The position numbers and the translations under genes were made by a program. Of a stretch of 64,000 nt of DNA, positions 1 to 11,866 are shown in pieces. Each line of letters starts with the position of its first letter. The stretch's first letter is position 1. The stretch is from NCBI GenBank assembly GCA_017562135.1, contig QEYB01000509.1, positions 40,023 to 104,022 on the forward strand, written 5' to 3'. Source of the DNA: Dipylidium caninum. Lineage: Eukaryota > Platyhelminthes > Cestoda > Cyclophyllidea > Dipylidiidae. The notes beneath the pieces are model-generated. The model saw nothing but the letters and a program-made list of their open reading frames with translations, ran no database searches and was not told the origin of the DNA.

Positions 1-3000
1 GAGCATCATACCTGACTATAACCACGGCCCAGGGTAGTTCTATGAGTTTCTACAAGATTGCCAACACCTTACAACTCCATGAACTGATGTCGGAATCAGG
101 AGTTTCCACGCTCTCACACTTTCACTACCTTGACTTTAGCCACGAGTTTGACACTCTTGGCAAAATCATTATTCAGGTCGGCAATTCACTCATTTTAATT
201 GCACTTTCGCTCAAGACCCTTTAAATACAGTTAAGGTAATCAGGCGTTAAACAATCATAAAAAATTGACGCTAAAATTCATGCAAGGCTTTAATTTCTTG
301 AGTGTCTTTCTGAAGCTCCCATTGAATATTACGTCATCTGAAAGGTCTTTGTCTGTTTTCAGCATTCCTCTACGACGAAAAACCTATACTCGTTTGGTAA
401 TACAGAAGAGCATTGGGTTTCGGACGCGTCACAGACAGTAACCCTCTCCATATATGCTGATGGAAAACTTGTGAACATTGAAAATTACCAAAAACCATTT
501 GAGGTCCACATTCCTAAGGTAAATCCCAGTTTATGAGAACGAAAACCTAAATGGATCATTGTGTCTCCAAATTACTGAAATATATTGCTTTAAGGCAACT
601 AATTTTGTCTCGAACTACCCCCCGCCCTCCTGTGTGAGGGGGCTAACAGTCCTCCTCAGATGGGAGAGCTGAAAATGTGCATCTTTGGCTCTCAAATCAC
701 CCAAATAATGGTTATTAGTTGATTCAATGCGGAAGATCGGCTTATACAAAACGACTAAATACATCTAACCCGACTTATTACCTTTATCACGTTGCTCTAT
801 CGAAAAGTCTCGATCTTCTGCGAATCCGGTTGTCACTTAATGTAGATGACGCACGACTGCGTTGACAAACTTTATTTGGTTAAGTTCCACTGGAAGTTAA
901 TGCGGAAATTACTTAAAGATAAACATAAAACGAATTTGGGTTACAGGAAAAAACAATAATCCCTAGTTTTGACGATAAAAGGACTCGTAACTGCTTAGTA
1001 GAAATAATCTTCAAGTTGCCTTTACAAGTCTTTTTCTGGTGTGTTGGAATGAGGATCGCAAAAAAAATCATTTTGGATACGTGCAATGCCTTAGTCGACT
1101 CTCATACCCCTTTACCTAATCACTCGAGAAACAATCACCTTTCATTAATCCTCATTGCCATTGACTTCACCGACCCGAAATATATGATGACAGGTAGTGT
1201 CCAAAGCGTTGTCCGATGCTCTTCGTGACGAATAAGAGGGGAGAGTAGATGACCAATTCGCCATCATTTTCTCCAAATCTCAAATCTCTACACTTCTCCT
1301 CAGGTAGGCAGAAAATTTGCGTTTGACACCGGGTCCATTTATATTCCGCAAACATCGCCTGACAAGCGGCGATGAGAGAACAAATGGGTCCTCCTTCTTT
1401 CCACGGCCAAATCCCCTTTCTTAGATATTTTATGCATGTAATTCTCTGGAAGCTAAGATATGCCTGAGATGTTTCTCGGTCGGAGGTTTGGAAGTGGTGA
1501 GGGAATGTCAACTAACCTGTGCGAACCAGTTTTCCCAAGCACGATGCTGACAAAGCGACTTGTTCTTGTGACTTTCACGTGATCCTTGACATGGAGAATG
1601 TTAGGTTATTTTCTTCGCATTTTATTCTTTATCCACGGGCCACACATTGGTGCCAACTAGTGTAAATTCTCTTTATTACTGTGTAATATAATAGATTTTT
1701 CGAACAAAAGTGAATAGACCCCGGCGTCTTAAAACAATTAAGATTCATCCTAAAACAGACCCTTGTAGAAGAAGCGTTGACTGCACTTTGTACAAATTCT
1801 TGGTCGCGAATGAAGTTTTCCCCTGTTTTACGGAGCTCGGCCATCATCAATTCACTTAATTAAGATTAACTCAAGTTCACAGAAATCGCAGCGCCATCAG
1901 CCCCTTCATCCCAGTTGATATGACAAGTCCGTCGTCTATTCGACCGGTTGCAGCCACCTCCCCAGCCGCGTGGGAAGTAACGATGGCGCGAGGGGAGCTG
2001 GCCACAGAGGTATTTTCTGCTCTCACCACTGAGTCACTGGCCGAGCAGATGACTCAGTTGTTGCCTTTCATCCTTCTCGTCGGCTCCTTAGTCTGCATTG
2101 ACACGTCTGACTGCTACGTTCATTGCCCGCCCCCATGAGCCACTCACTGCCAGAGGCAATGGTTAGTATGCATTTGGTCGTAGGACTCATTGACACGTCT
2201 GTGCCACAGGACAAAGACAGAATGCCAGACTATCTTTGAATTCGCCCTGCTCTGGCATGCCACAGAATATGTTAACAATGGCAAGAGTGCTGCGCCTTAG
2301 CAAATTTAGAGCCATTTCATCACTCACTTTACCTTTCACTTAATTAATTACTAAATTAATTAGTCATTTTTGTCTCTGCCTATTCCATCCATTCACTACG
2401 TTCAGTTAGAATTTTCATTAAATTTGACGTTGGTCCACTTTCTGTATCCTCCGTCGCGCTTGGCTTCCAGGACTCCGCGAACTTCATCCCTTCTCATTTT
2501 ACCGAAGGCAGTGATCCACTTACTTCCAGATGGGGTCCATGTGCGATTTTCTGGTCCAGATGGGAAAATCAGTGTCACACATAAGTGACACGAGTAGCTA
2601 ACAGATGTTGATTAAGTCAAGGAACCGTGTGCAGTTTCCCTTGTTTAACCAAAGTTTTAAATCGGTGACTGTCTTCTAACAACTTCATTTTTTTATCAAC
2701 TGCGATTTCCCTGATGAAGTGTGTTTCGACTTACGTTAATATTCATGCGATTATTAATTCCTGTGCACCTGCTTCTCGAAAGTGGGGAGATTTACACATT
2801 ACTGTAATCTTTTCCATTGAACTTCTAATTAGCGAGGTAAAAGAAAAGAACAAATAAAAGTGTTAATGCTGGATGACCACCTCGGTCGCGATTAATGTGG
2901 GATATATAGTTCTTTATACTAGAGAACAGTTGTATGCAGAGAATGGGGCGATAAGTTTTCCATGCGTCTTCTACAGGCTCCCAATTTTCAGTATCCAAAT

Positions 3001-6000
3001 TACACCACAGGCGCCGACGAAGGGCAAGTGATCCGTCTACCCCAACCGGTTATCGCTGTGGATGGAAGCCGAATCTACCAACCGCTGATCATGTTCAACT
3101 ACATAATTGAGAAGTTCGACGTTGCTTTCAGCCTAGAATTTCGACCGCCACCCTTTCCAAACCAATCCTGTCCTCAGTATCTGGTCGTTGCCAGGTGGGT
3201 ATCAAATTAGCCCCAAGAAAACAGTCACGCGTGATGTTTAAGAGGTCAGGACATCCAAACACCTGCAAATATTGCCTCTAATCATTTACCTTTTCCCTTA
3301 TTAGGCATTTAATTCCGCCCACCTTGACTTCGTATTCAGATGGTTGGGGCGAGGATTTCTGGGGCATTATACCTCCCCGAACTTCAGTTTGCAGTAAGAT
3401 TTTCTCTTCGCTTGTTGACTATGTCACTTTGACCTAGATTAAATAATCTATCTATTAAAAAGTACTTAACATATTTTGACATCTGATCGACTATGTGGAT
3501 TGAGGCGAGGCTACAACGTTCAATGCTCATTTGTAATCAACTGCATGAAGGGGATAACATGATAAAATTAATAAATTTAATACCATATTCGTGACCTTTT
3601 GAACATCCACATATGTATTAAGAAGGTTTGAGACTAACCAAATTGTGTTCTTTCAAAATTTTTGCGCTGAGAGTTCATGAAAGTCGACTACGGAAGTTTT
3701 GATTTTTTTAAATTTTGAACTGCAGCTCTACGAGATTCGGATCCGGTGTGTTCTTCAGGTAGCAAAAAAGCTTGGATTATAACTATCACCTCAAGTAGAT
3801 GATTTAAACCAATCGAGGCTGTCAGAAACACACGTTTCCCATATGGTGTCAAATAATTTAGCCCCAGCATCTAGTCTCCTCTAATGTGTTGAAGTGTAAG
3901 GCTATAGGTAACCGCGCAAACAGCCGTTCGGTCGTTTCGATGGGATCTAATGAAATAGGGAAGGAGTGTCGATCCCAAATCCGCAGGAGTTTATAGAGTT
4001 CACTTTTGTGAAGCATCTCAGCCACAGGTGACAAAAATGTTTTGATCTCGGAGCGTATATAAAAGCCTTGCGGTTCTGATAGAAGGAAACGTAAAAGGTG
4101 AAGCAGTGTATATGAGTCGCGGTGGTATTCTATTAAGCCACATTAGCTTTCAAGAAGGTGCATCGCAGACAGCATGAAATACGCCTTCCTGCTCGCTCAT
4201 ATTCAATCACACCGGTTGTGATGTAACATGATGTCACTTCACTGGTTAAAATACTCCCCCTCACAGCGTTAGGCGGCTGTGGGCATGATCATTTTCGTCC
4301 TTTTTCTCGACCCGCCAAGCTAGCTGGGATTCGTGCTGTCTCTTGAAGGGAATCCAGCAATTACGTACATCTGCTACGCCATATGCACCGCAGATTCGTA
4401 ATTTAGGCCTAATTGCGGCCGTTTTCGGCTGATGACGCGATTCTTTAAGTTCCTATTTGCAAGATCGAAGAGAACGAGATCTCTTTGCTATTTCACGGAA
4501 ATTACATATACTAATCCGAGCTCCAGTACGTCAACCAGCTTCGTCCCCTCTCAGTGGCGTTCACTTGTCGAATGCCTTTACTACAATTGATGCTTTGCTG
4601 CGATGGTCGAAAGCAGCGGCGGCGACTTATTTCCACTGAATGCTAGTAAATATGTTGCGAACTATTATGGTTAGGGCGACCAACTTACTGTGGTGCAGTG
4701 CCACACAGACCCAATCTCCCCGAAAGCCGCCATTTGTACTGCTATTGCCTTCTTCTCGCAAATCATCTTTGACAAGAGTGGTCATGCTCGCACCTGCTAG
4801 GCTTGTCAGCAGAATGTGGTTTAAACATCTTTTATAAAAATACCTTTTTTCCTTAAGCCCACAACACACGGACAGCAAAACTTCTGATTACACCAAAAAT
4901 ACTTACCGCGTTAATTTACTAATGGAGCTTATCAGAAAACGTGTAGAAAATAGAAACTGCTATTTGCACTATATTACAGATGACCAGAAAATAGGACCAG
5001 AACAACGGGAAAGGAATTACACTTTCTTCGTGAACAACATAGACTTCCAGAGGGCCAAGTTGTCCGCAATGAAACGTGTGGAGGGCTTGAAAATTAAAGC
5101 TGTTGACTATAAAGCCTTTTTTGTCGGTTATCGCCAATTAAATGCCGACGAAGTGGACAGATATTCGGCGGGAAACCCACCACCTCGACCGTACCCCTTC
5201 GAAAGTCAAATCAACATTAGTGCTGAGGTTAGAGCCTTCGTGTCGTCTTGTAACTACATGCACACCGACAGCAAATTCTGGTCGACCGCCGGTTGCAAGG
5301 TAACCCTATCTTCTTATCTCCAATGGGATAACTGCATTTGAATCTGTTCATTTGTAGATTTTCATGGGTTTGAGAAAGTATTCATTGAAACTGAATTGAA
5401 TGTCATGATATCCACAATGTTCGCCATAATATTGTTGTGCGACACCGTTTTTATTAAATCGTTAGTAAGAGGTTACGCTGCTACGCCATCCACTCCACCG
5501 GCCGGAATCGGTCTGGCAATTCCCCATTTAATCTCACTCATTCTTAATCACACTCTACCAGAAGAAAGTAAGGAAATGTATAGACAAAGAAGCAACCTTT
5601 AAACTGTATAATGCTCATTCGCTCTTCCGTTGTTTCATCGACTCTCCTGAATAGAGTTAACTTTCGGCAAAAATGTTTTATTTTCCTGCAGTCATCTCCA
5701 GAAGTCGCTCGATTAGGGTTTGCTATGGAGAGCAGAGGTAACTAAGTAAAACCTCCGAGGTGATGTCTTATTTAAACCATCGTTAGCCTGCAATAAAGTA
5801 TATTTTTTCCCGGTAATTGCGACTCAAAGAGGTATGACGCCGGAGTTACGAATGAGTCGCTGAGTCGTTCCGAAAATCCCTACTGCTGTCCCTTGACCTC
5901 TCACTTCCTGTCACTTCCTAATCAGTTGTTTTCCTTTACGACTAGGTGTCTCGCAAAACAACTGCATCAGTTGTAGTTTGCGAATGTGACCATTTGACAA

Positions 6001-6236
6001 CATTTTCAGCGGGATTTTTTCCTCTTACAACCAAAACAATTGCCTCTTCGACGGGAACAATCGGGGTTGGAATTAGAGAGCCACCCGCTGGTCAATGGTT
6101 CTGCATTTCTTCACTTATTGCAACGGATTTCATTTCAGTTCAGGACCACCATGCATTAAGCGTTTCCTGGGCACACACACTCGACTTCCTCACCATATTC
6201 ATTCTCATCATTTCAGCATGGTGGCTATATAAGTAA
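1..6236 (+). CDS. Polycystin-1/REJ-family receptor, 3' part (GPS plus one membrane helix)
   Basis: Partial gene entering from the left edge. Exons read by frame and GT-AG sites: up to 176, 363-518, 2977-3194 (acceptor could be about 15 bases later), 3305-3393, 4980-5299 and 5946-6232. All junction phases agree (0, 0, 2, 1, 0). The text resembles the region before the GPS of polycystin-1, PKDREJ and sea-urchin REJ proteins, including FEVHIPK at the end of exon 2 and FWSTAGCK just before the GPS exon. The last exon carries CECDHLTTF, the GPS signature, with the expected self-cleavage between Leu and Thr, followed about 60 residues on by a hydrophobic helix ending AWWLY. No PLAT or channel domain was found downstream. 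The frame reaches TAA at 6234-6236 directly after the helix, overlapping a possible donor at 6233, so the protein may end there as a single-pass receptor. Family call is by eye. Confidence 0.7.
4056..4065 (+). promoter_or_regulatory. Consensus-like TATA box inside an intron
   Basis: TATATAAAAG lies in the 3394-4979 intron of the polycystin-like gene. No recognisable coding exon follows within a few hundred bases; the nearest open stretch, 4457-4639, is open in several frames and unconvincing. It may be a chance match in AT-rich DNA. Confidence 0.15.
5946..6236 (+). CDS. GPS-motif exon of the polycystin/REJ-like gene
   Basis: Exon opened by a ctag acceptor, in phase 0 with the exon ending at 5299. 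The two GPS cysteines are at codons 12 and 14 (from about 5979), and the His-Leu-Thr cleavage triad is at 5991-5999. In GAIN/GPS proteins this site is cut autocatalytically in the ER and the two halves stay associated. A second hydrophobic stretch near 6180-6231 is the first membrane helix. Either the gene stops at the TAA at 6234 or it splices at the GTAAAA starting at 6233 in phase 2. Confidence 0.75.
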   Translation: MSRKTTASVVVCECDHLTTFSAGFFPLTTKTIASSTGTIGVGIREPPAGQWFCISSLIATDFISVQDHHALSVSWAHTLDFLTIFILIISAWWLYK

Positions 6237-7933
6237 AAAAGATAATGCATCGCACATGTCTTCTCTGTGATGTCAGCTGGCTGTTATTTGAAAGTGGCAA
6301 TTTGAAATGTGGAAATAATGTAAAATCTTGCCACCTGTCGTTGACTCATTGACCGTTTCTTCTTCTAAATGCGACTTCTCCATTAGTCCTGCTTTAACGC
6401 GGCCTCATCGGCGTTGATTAAGTTACCGGAACAAGCGCCACTGCCAGGTCTTTTGGGTTAAGCGAAATGACTAACCGCCTAAAATCTCTGCATTTGCCTT
6501 AACTTCACTTCGAGACACCTTTAGACTATAATGCTGGAAAGGGGAAGATTTCGAGTCGGTAGCATTCAACCAAAGTGCAAGGCACCACTTTAAGCCTGGG
6601 TAATTCGTGAATTTCCACCCGTACTCTAATTTCTCGCAGATAAAAGTGTCCATTTGCCCTTTGCTGGCGGATCTGTCAACCAATAAAAGGCTGTAGGAGA
6701 GTATGCCCCATATCTAAACGATAATTTCAGTGCGTAATTCTTTGGACTCGATACCTACTAACTCTTTTATTTTTTTGCTGGGCAAAACAATAGCCAGTTC
6801 GACATGGGATAGCCCACCTTAATTCAAACGAATGCCGCCTTTTTTGTGGACGTATTTGAAAGTAGGATCGGAGTCAGATGAAATTGTAGACATTCTAAAT
6901 GTCTCCACCGAAACTTCTCCAATCTCAATGTATTAACTTCCTTCCGATGATGCTCTCTTTTTAAGGTATTCATAACTTACAGAGTGTTAAGATAACACCC
7001 TTAGTGTTTTCAGATGCAGACATTAATATTCGCGATTCTACCCTTGTAGTTACTACCTTCTCATGTTCATCCGGATGGTTTTCAAAAAATGTACTAATAG
7101 GCTTTTCCCATATTTAGAGGGTTTAGAGTATGATTCTCGTATATGACCTCGTAACTAATGAAAGGCTCAAAGTGCCGGAATATTTCTGCTTTAGAACAAC
7201 AGATGTCTGAAGGTTTGCATCGACGTTTGCCGGATTATCCGCCTTCAGGTAATACATGAGATCTTGTCGATGGATCCGCTGATATAGCGACATTTTTAAA
7301 CAGCATCACAACGCCCAAATGTGAGGAATTCGAAATTACTGAAAGCCAAAAGTAATATAAATGCTTCAACTCTAACTGAAATATACAAAGTTATTCCAAA
7401 TTATTGGTGGTGGTATTGTTAAAAGGCATTATATTGGCCTCACCTCTAGGGCATACAATGTATTCCCCGATTTCGTATAGTTAAGTGGAATCTTAGAGAG
7501 CATAAGACAGACTATTTTTAAAAACGCATTTATTTCGATAGATCCGTCTTTGCAACAAGCTAATCCACGTTATTATATGTCCACACGGTGCACCATTGCG
7601 TTTCTTCTGATAAAAGTCGTTATCCAATGATTATCTCTGATTAACCACCTATGTTCATGCGCAATCATTTCCAGGGCGCATCTCACTGTGTACACAATGT
7701 ATCGTCATATCTGGGGTCCAAAAGCAAGTTCTCCTATAAGTTGTCACACCATATGGAATGCTTCATTTGCATCCACGGAAGGTGCCTGAGAATATTTGAG
7801 GGTCCAACTTCCCCATTTTTATTGGTCAAGAAAACTCAATTTGTGATTGGCTGAGCAGGGCTTTAGACGAAATCACTTCCGCACGTGCACTACGCGCGCA
7901 CAGCGGGGCAGTTTGCACACATGTGCTTCAGAT

Positions 7934-9766
7934 ATGCTGAATGGAACTGCAACAGCGACTGTCAACCTTGTCCCTGCCTCCAACTTAGTTCGTCGTGCCA
8001 CTGAAATCCACGCCATACACAATCACGATTCTGGTAACGACGTACATCCTCCCCTCTTCGAGGAAGGTGGAAGTAAAGTTTTCATTTCACCCTCCACTGC
8101 TACTGTCACCTCAGGCAGTTCCAGCTCCCCGATCACAGTTCTCCTCACAAATGAGCGCGAAGAAGATGGAGATGACTTCAGCGGAATAAGCGACGACCAT
8201 AATACTCAAAGGGGACGAAACCCGGTACCCTCAACCGCAAATAACCGACTTGAATTCTCCCCAACTTATCCCCTCTCGAGGATTTCCCAACCCAGCCGCA
8301 CGGTTCAGCAGCCAAGGCAGGACACAACACCAATTCATATCTTGAAGCGCCTTAAAACAACCCTATGGATTGACAGGATACTTATTCTCCTAGGTGTAAT
8401 TGTGCCTTTAGTTCTAGGTATCTGTTTCTTCCTCGTCCACTCCTTCACAGATTTTGCTAGCTGTCGGCCAGTCAGGGTTATTACAGGTCCCTCCAGCAAG
8501 TTTGTCAATCAAGTGTGTCGGACGAAATTGATTCAAGTCATTCTACAGGGTACTAAAGATCGGGACAATGAAGAACGCATCACTGGAAGCCTTCAGCACG
8601 AATGCTTTCCCATAATTCTGGTTCTCGTTGCCCTACTAAATTGGATTCCCCATCTATGTTGGCGTCTGATAGTTAGACAGCCAATTTATCGTGATGCATC
8701 CATGGTGGCGTCGGAATTGAGGAGCTTTCGCAAAACTGCCCAACGTGAACTTATCTCAATTGCGTCAGGCATCAACTCCGTTCCACTAAGTTCAAACTTC
8801 ATGCCGGTGATTCACGAGATTAGGTTCAAGGGTTCAAACCGTCCCACACCTATTCAACGACGAAGCGCAGATGAAGCGACGCTCATCGAACCCGCAGATA
8901 ACTTTAATATTTCCAAACTGGAAAATGCAATCTCTCCCGTAGACACTGGCTATGAATCTGACATGGACTTGCCTTCTGCTGCAGTGATGCACTTGCCCAG
9001 ACTCCGAGTTAGTCGAGACGATCATGCGCTCATCCTCTTCCTAGCTGGCTGGCAAAACACTGATTTTTATATCCGGAGATTCTTGGCGAAACATGCAGTT
9101 CTTGCGCTTTTCAATACGACCACATTCTGTCTCGTTGTGGGTTTCTCAGTGGTCACCTACGGAGAGCCCTTTTCTGGAAGCTTTTACTGCCGTCCAGTGG
9201 AGAAATCACCCACTCTCCATATTTGCCTGGCATCAACAACATTTGCTCTCAATATGACTGCCTTTTTGCTCGGTGCCTTGGGTTTAACCGGTTTGGTCTG
9301 TTCGCTAGTCTTCTTCCACCGCAATTTTTCCCATAAGCGTGTTTACGGTGAATCCACACTCGCATGCGGTACGAGATTTAATCTTCAAGCTGATCTCGCA
9401 GCCAGTTTGGTCAATCGCCGTGAAGAGAACTTCTTCTCTGATTACATTCGTCTACTTGCACTTGCCAGAATGCAGCAGAGGGGCTCCTTGTTTGTGGCAA
9501 GGCGCGAGATCTTCAATCTCCGTCTCTTCTACATTCCTGGAATAACGAGGACTGACTTTCATTTTATCAACCTTCTCTGCAAGGAGAATAGTCGACATCT
9601 TCCTGATGCTATGCAGCTGCGTGTCTGGCTGCTGCGTTACGTTTTCCTTTGCCGACGTCTGGGTCCCCGTGTCTTTGGACGGTGCATTTCAACTCCAAAC
9701 AATCATCTACGGAGCGATGATCTCTCGATTCGTTTGGGATTCAATAAAGTGCGAGTCAAAGTAGAC
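7934..9766 (+). CDS. Divergent innexin-like four-helix channel protein
   Basis: Long ORF (open from 7847, first ATG 7934, stop 9785) that uses a probable donor GTATGT at 9767. Four hydrophobic segments lie near 8371-8445, 8602-8670, 9094-9160 and 9240-9320. The first loop has Cys codons at 8462 and 8516, giving Cys-x17-Cys with FVNQVC at its end, the innexin loop-1 pattern. Helix 2 reads ALLNWIPHLCWR, close to the innexin ALLFYxPxxxWR pattern. Loop 2 has two cysteines but only 11 residues between them, shorter than usual. Innexins form invertebrate gap junctions and hemichannels in the plasma membrane. Oddities are about 145 residues rich in Ser, Thr and Asn before helix 1 (innexins usually have about 20) and weak similarity after helix 4. 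Other four-helix channels are less likely. The true start is uncertain, because the frame is open to 7847 and an acceptor exists at 7866. Confidence 0.6.
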
Positions 9767-10099
9767 GTATGTAACCAATTTTACTAAGACAAAGACTTCT
9801 TGTATATTTCCCCACAATCTTCAATGCTCAACTTCCCCATTACTCCGCGCTATTATCCTCTCTATCCGGATACGAAGGTATTAGTCGCGCACATCGTTTT
9901 AACGACTGGCAGAGCATTATTTTCAAGTCCATCACAAATTGTCGCTGGTTCAACTTGTTAAAATTGAGTCATTAATTAGAAAAAATGTTGGTCAAGCTGT
10001 CGTTAGTAGGCTTTCTCGTTTTAACCGCGTCTCGGCGGTGCTACTTTCCTCTCCTCCCTTGGTCACTCATGTACCGATTGCGCTGTCGTGCGTACTCAG

Positions 10100-10273
10100 T
10101 TGATTCTGATCTGGCGTCTTGACATGACATGTGTACAAGATAGACCTCTGAATGTACTGACAGTTCGTTGGAAGTGCGTGAGTGGGACTTGGACACTATT
10201 TATTTATCCTCAAGATATCTTGGTCAACGCTGATTACTTGGGGTGGAACTTCGAACCGAAGTGTGAAAAGTGA
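10100..10273 (+). CDS. Candidate last exon of the innexin-like gene
   Basis: A ctcag acceptor at 10095-10099 opens a 58-codon frame (57 residues and a TGA) that is in phase 0 with the donor at 9767. It would give a hydrophilic, Trp- and Cys-containing tail ending PKCEK. No similarity is recognised, and innexin tails are poorly conserved. An AATAAA polyadenylation signal lies at 10687-10692. The alternative is simple read-through at 9767, adding six residues (VCNQFY) before the stop at 9785-9787. Confidence 0.3.
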   Translation: MILIWRLDMTCVQDRPLNVLTVRWKCVSGTWTLFIYPQDILVNADYLGWNFEPKCEK

Positions 10274-10686
10274 TAACAACTACACAAATGTTGAAGAGTG
10301 AAGGTAGAATGAAGAAAATGAGAACATTTGGACAGAACTTGCGTATGCGATTTACCTTTTTGTACACTGATTAGCTTGGCAGCCTCATAAACACCGGTAA
10401 AGGTCCTTTTTCTACATTTCCACACTATTTGACTGCATGATGATTTATTTATGTACAGCAATTAATCGAAGTGTTTTATGGAGTAAATATTTTGACAAAA
10501 ATGTCAGCCTAACTAGCCAGAACCTATGTCACCTTCCTCGAAGTCTAGCCTAGCAGTTTCATCATGCATCGTCAACTTTGTATCCATCTGGTTGTAGTCA
10601 CCTGTGATGAACCCCGACTACTTATTTTGCCTCGAAAGATTGTCATACAATCAACGATTTGAAGTCAGCATTTGTTAATGTATCAT

Positions 10687-10692
10687 AATAAA
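10687..10692 (+). terminator. AATAAA polyadenylation signal, candidate
   Basis: Canonical hexamer about 410 bases beyond the candidate last exon of the innexin-like gene. Context is AT-rich, so chance occurrence is possible. Confidence 0.25.
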
Positions 10693-11848
10693 TATAATGT
10701 GGAGAGATGACCATCACCCATGCCTAAAGGTGATAGCCATTCTTTGTCAAAATGAGATGAAATGCGGCTCTAAGAGTTAGGAACAGCATTTTGCGTATAA
10801 CCCACAAGTTTCAGCAATATACGAAATAATTAGTAGATTCTTAAACAAATTTAAATTTATCTGAAGGGGACACGTCAATTTGAGGCGCCAAGGCCACGGA
10901 GCTCCGTTGGTGAGGTTTTGTTTACTGTTTCCCTAGAAAAGAACAATTGATTTGAGTAAAGCTTAAAAACTCGTCCTGACATGTACACCTACGAGATTGC
11001 TGCTGGGAAACCTACTTCTTGCTTTTTTTCCTTCTTCGATGTAATGACTTTCCCTAACAAACATACAAGTCAGATCTGAGGAGTTTTGAGGGTGTGGACT
11101 TATTCAGGGTTTGTTGCTACACTTCCGAGACAAGTAAATAGGCAACCGGGCGGCAACTAAGTTACGTTTCTCTCCTTGCAGAGATAACTGCGACAGGTTG
11201 AAGATAAACAAGATGTGTTTTATTTATGCCTCAATTGACGTTCACGTTCATGAGGTATAGAGACAGTCATGAAAAGATTCATTAACTGCGCAATGCACCA
11301 GTTTTCTGGGTCACCCTACGTATTTTGGCAAACTCTATCAGAAATGTGGCCGGCCTACTGAATACTGACATCTATTTCATTTTCCCTGGTTTCTCATTAA
11401 ATGTTCGGATTTGTGGTTAACATTCCTAGTATTACGTAAGAAGCTCCTCATTGTAATTGTCCACAAGAAACCGATCATACTGTAGATCAACTGCCATAGA
11501 AGAGACCTCTTCTTCCTCTCCTAGCCTACCCGGTAGCGGTATTGTCTTTTTGGATAGAGTTATGAGATTATTCACAGTTCAAGGGTCAACTGTCCATTGG
11601 GCCACGTTCTACTCATTTACTCTGTCCGAGACTCAAAACCGTACCTAAAACTAATGTCAACCGCTTGATAGTTAAATCAAATAAGAAAGATTAGTAGCAT
11701 TGTCAACACCCATGGTAGATTTTTTCCACTGTTGTTTAAAAAGCAGCAGGTCTCACACTCGTCCTCGGACACGAGTGGAGGCGGCTGTTAGCTGGTACGT
11801 GAGTGCTTCACGCAATGTCTCCCTTATAAGAACACGACAGTCGATGTT

Positions 11849-11866
11849 TGTGTGTGTGTGTGTGTG
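11849..11866. repeat. (TG)9 microsatellite
   Basis: Nine uninterrupted TG units in otherwise unremarkable DNA. Confidence 0.95.

Noticed and set aside
7651..7854. 67-codon plus ORF just before the innexin-like frame
   Set aside because: Considered as a PLAT-domain exon linking the GPS exon onward, but the PLAT sequence pattern is absent.
10595..10625. VTCDEPRL text on the plus strand resembling a mariner TGDE block
   Set aside because: None of the flanking transposase blocks is present; probably chance.
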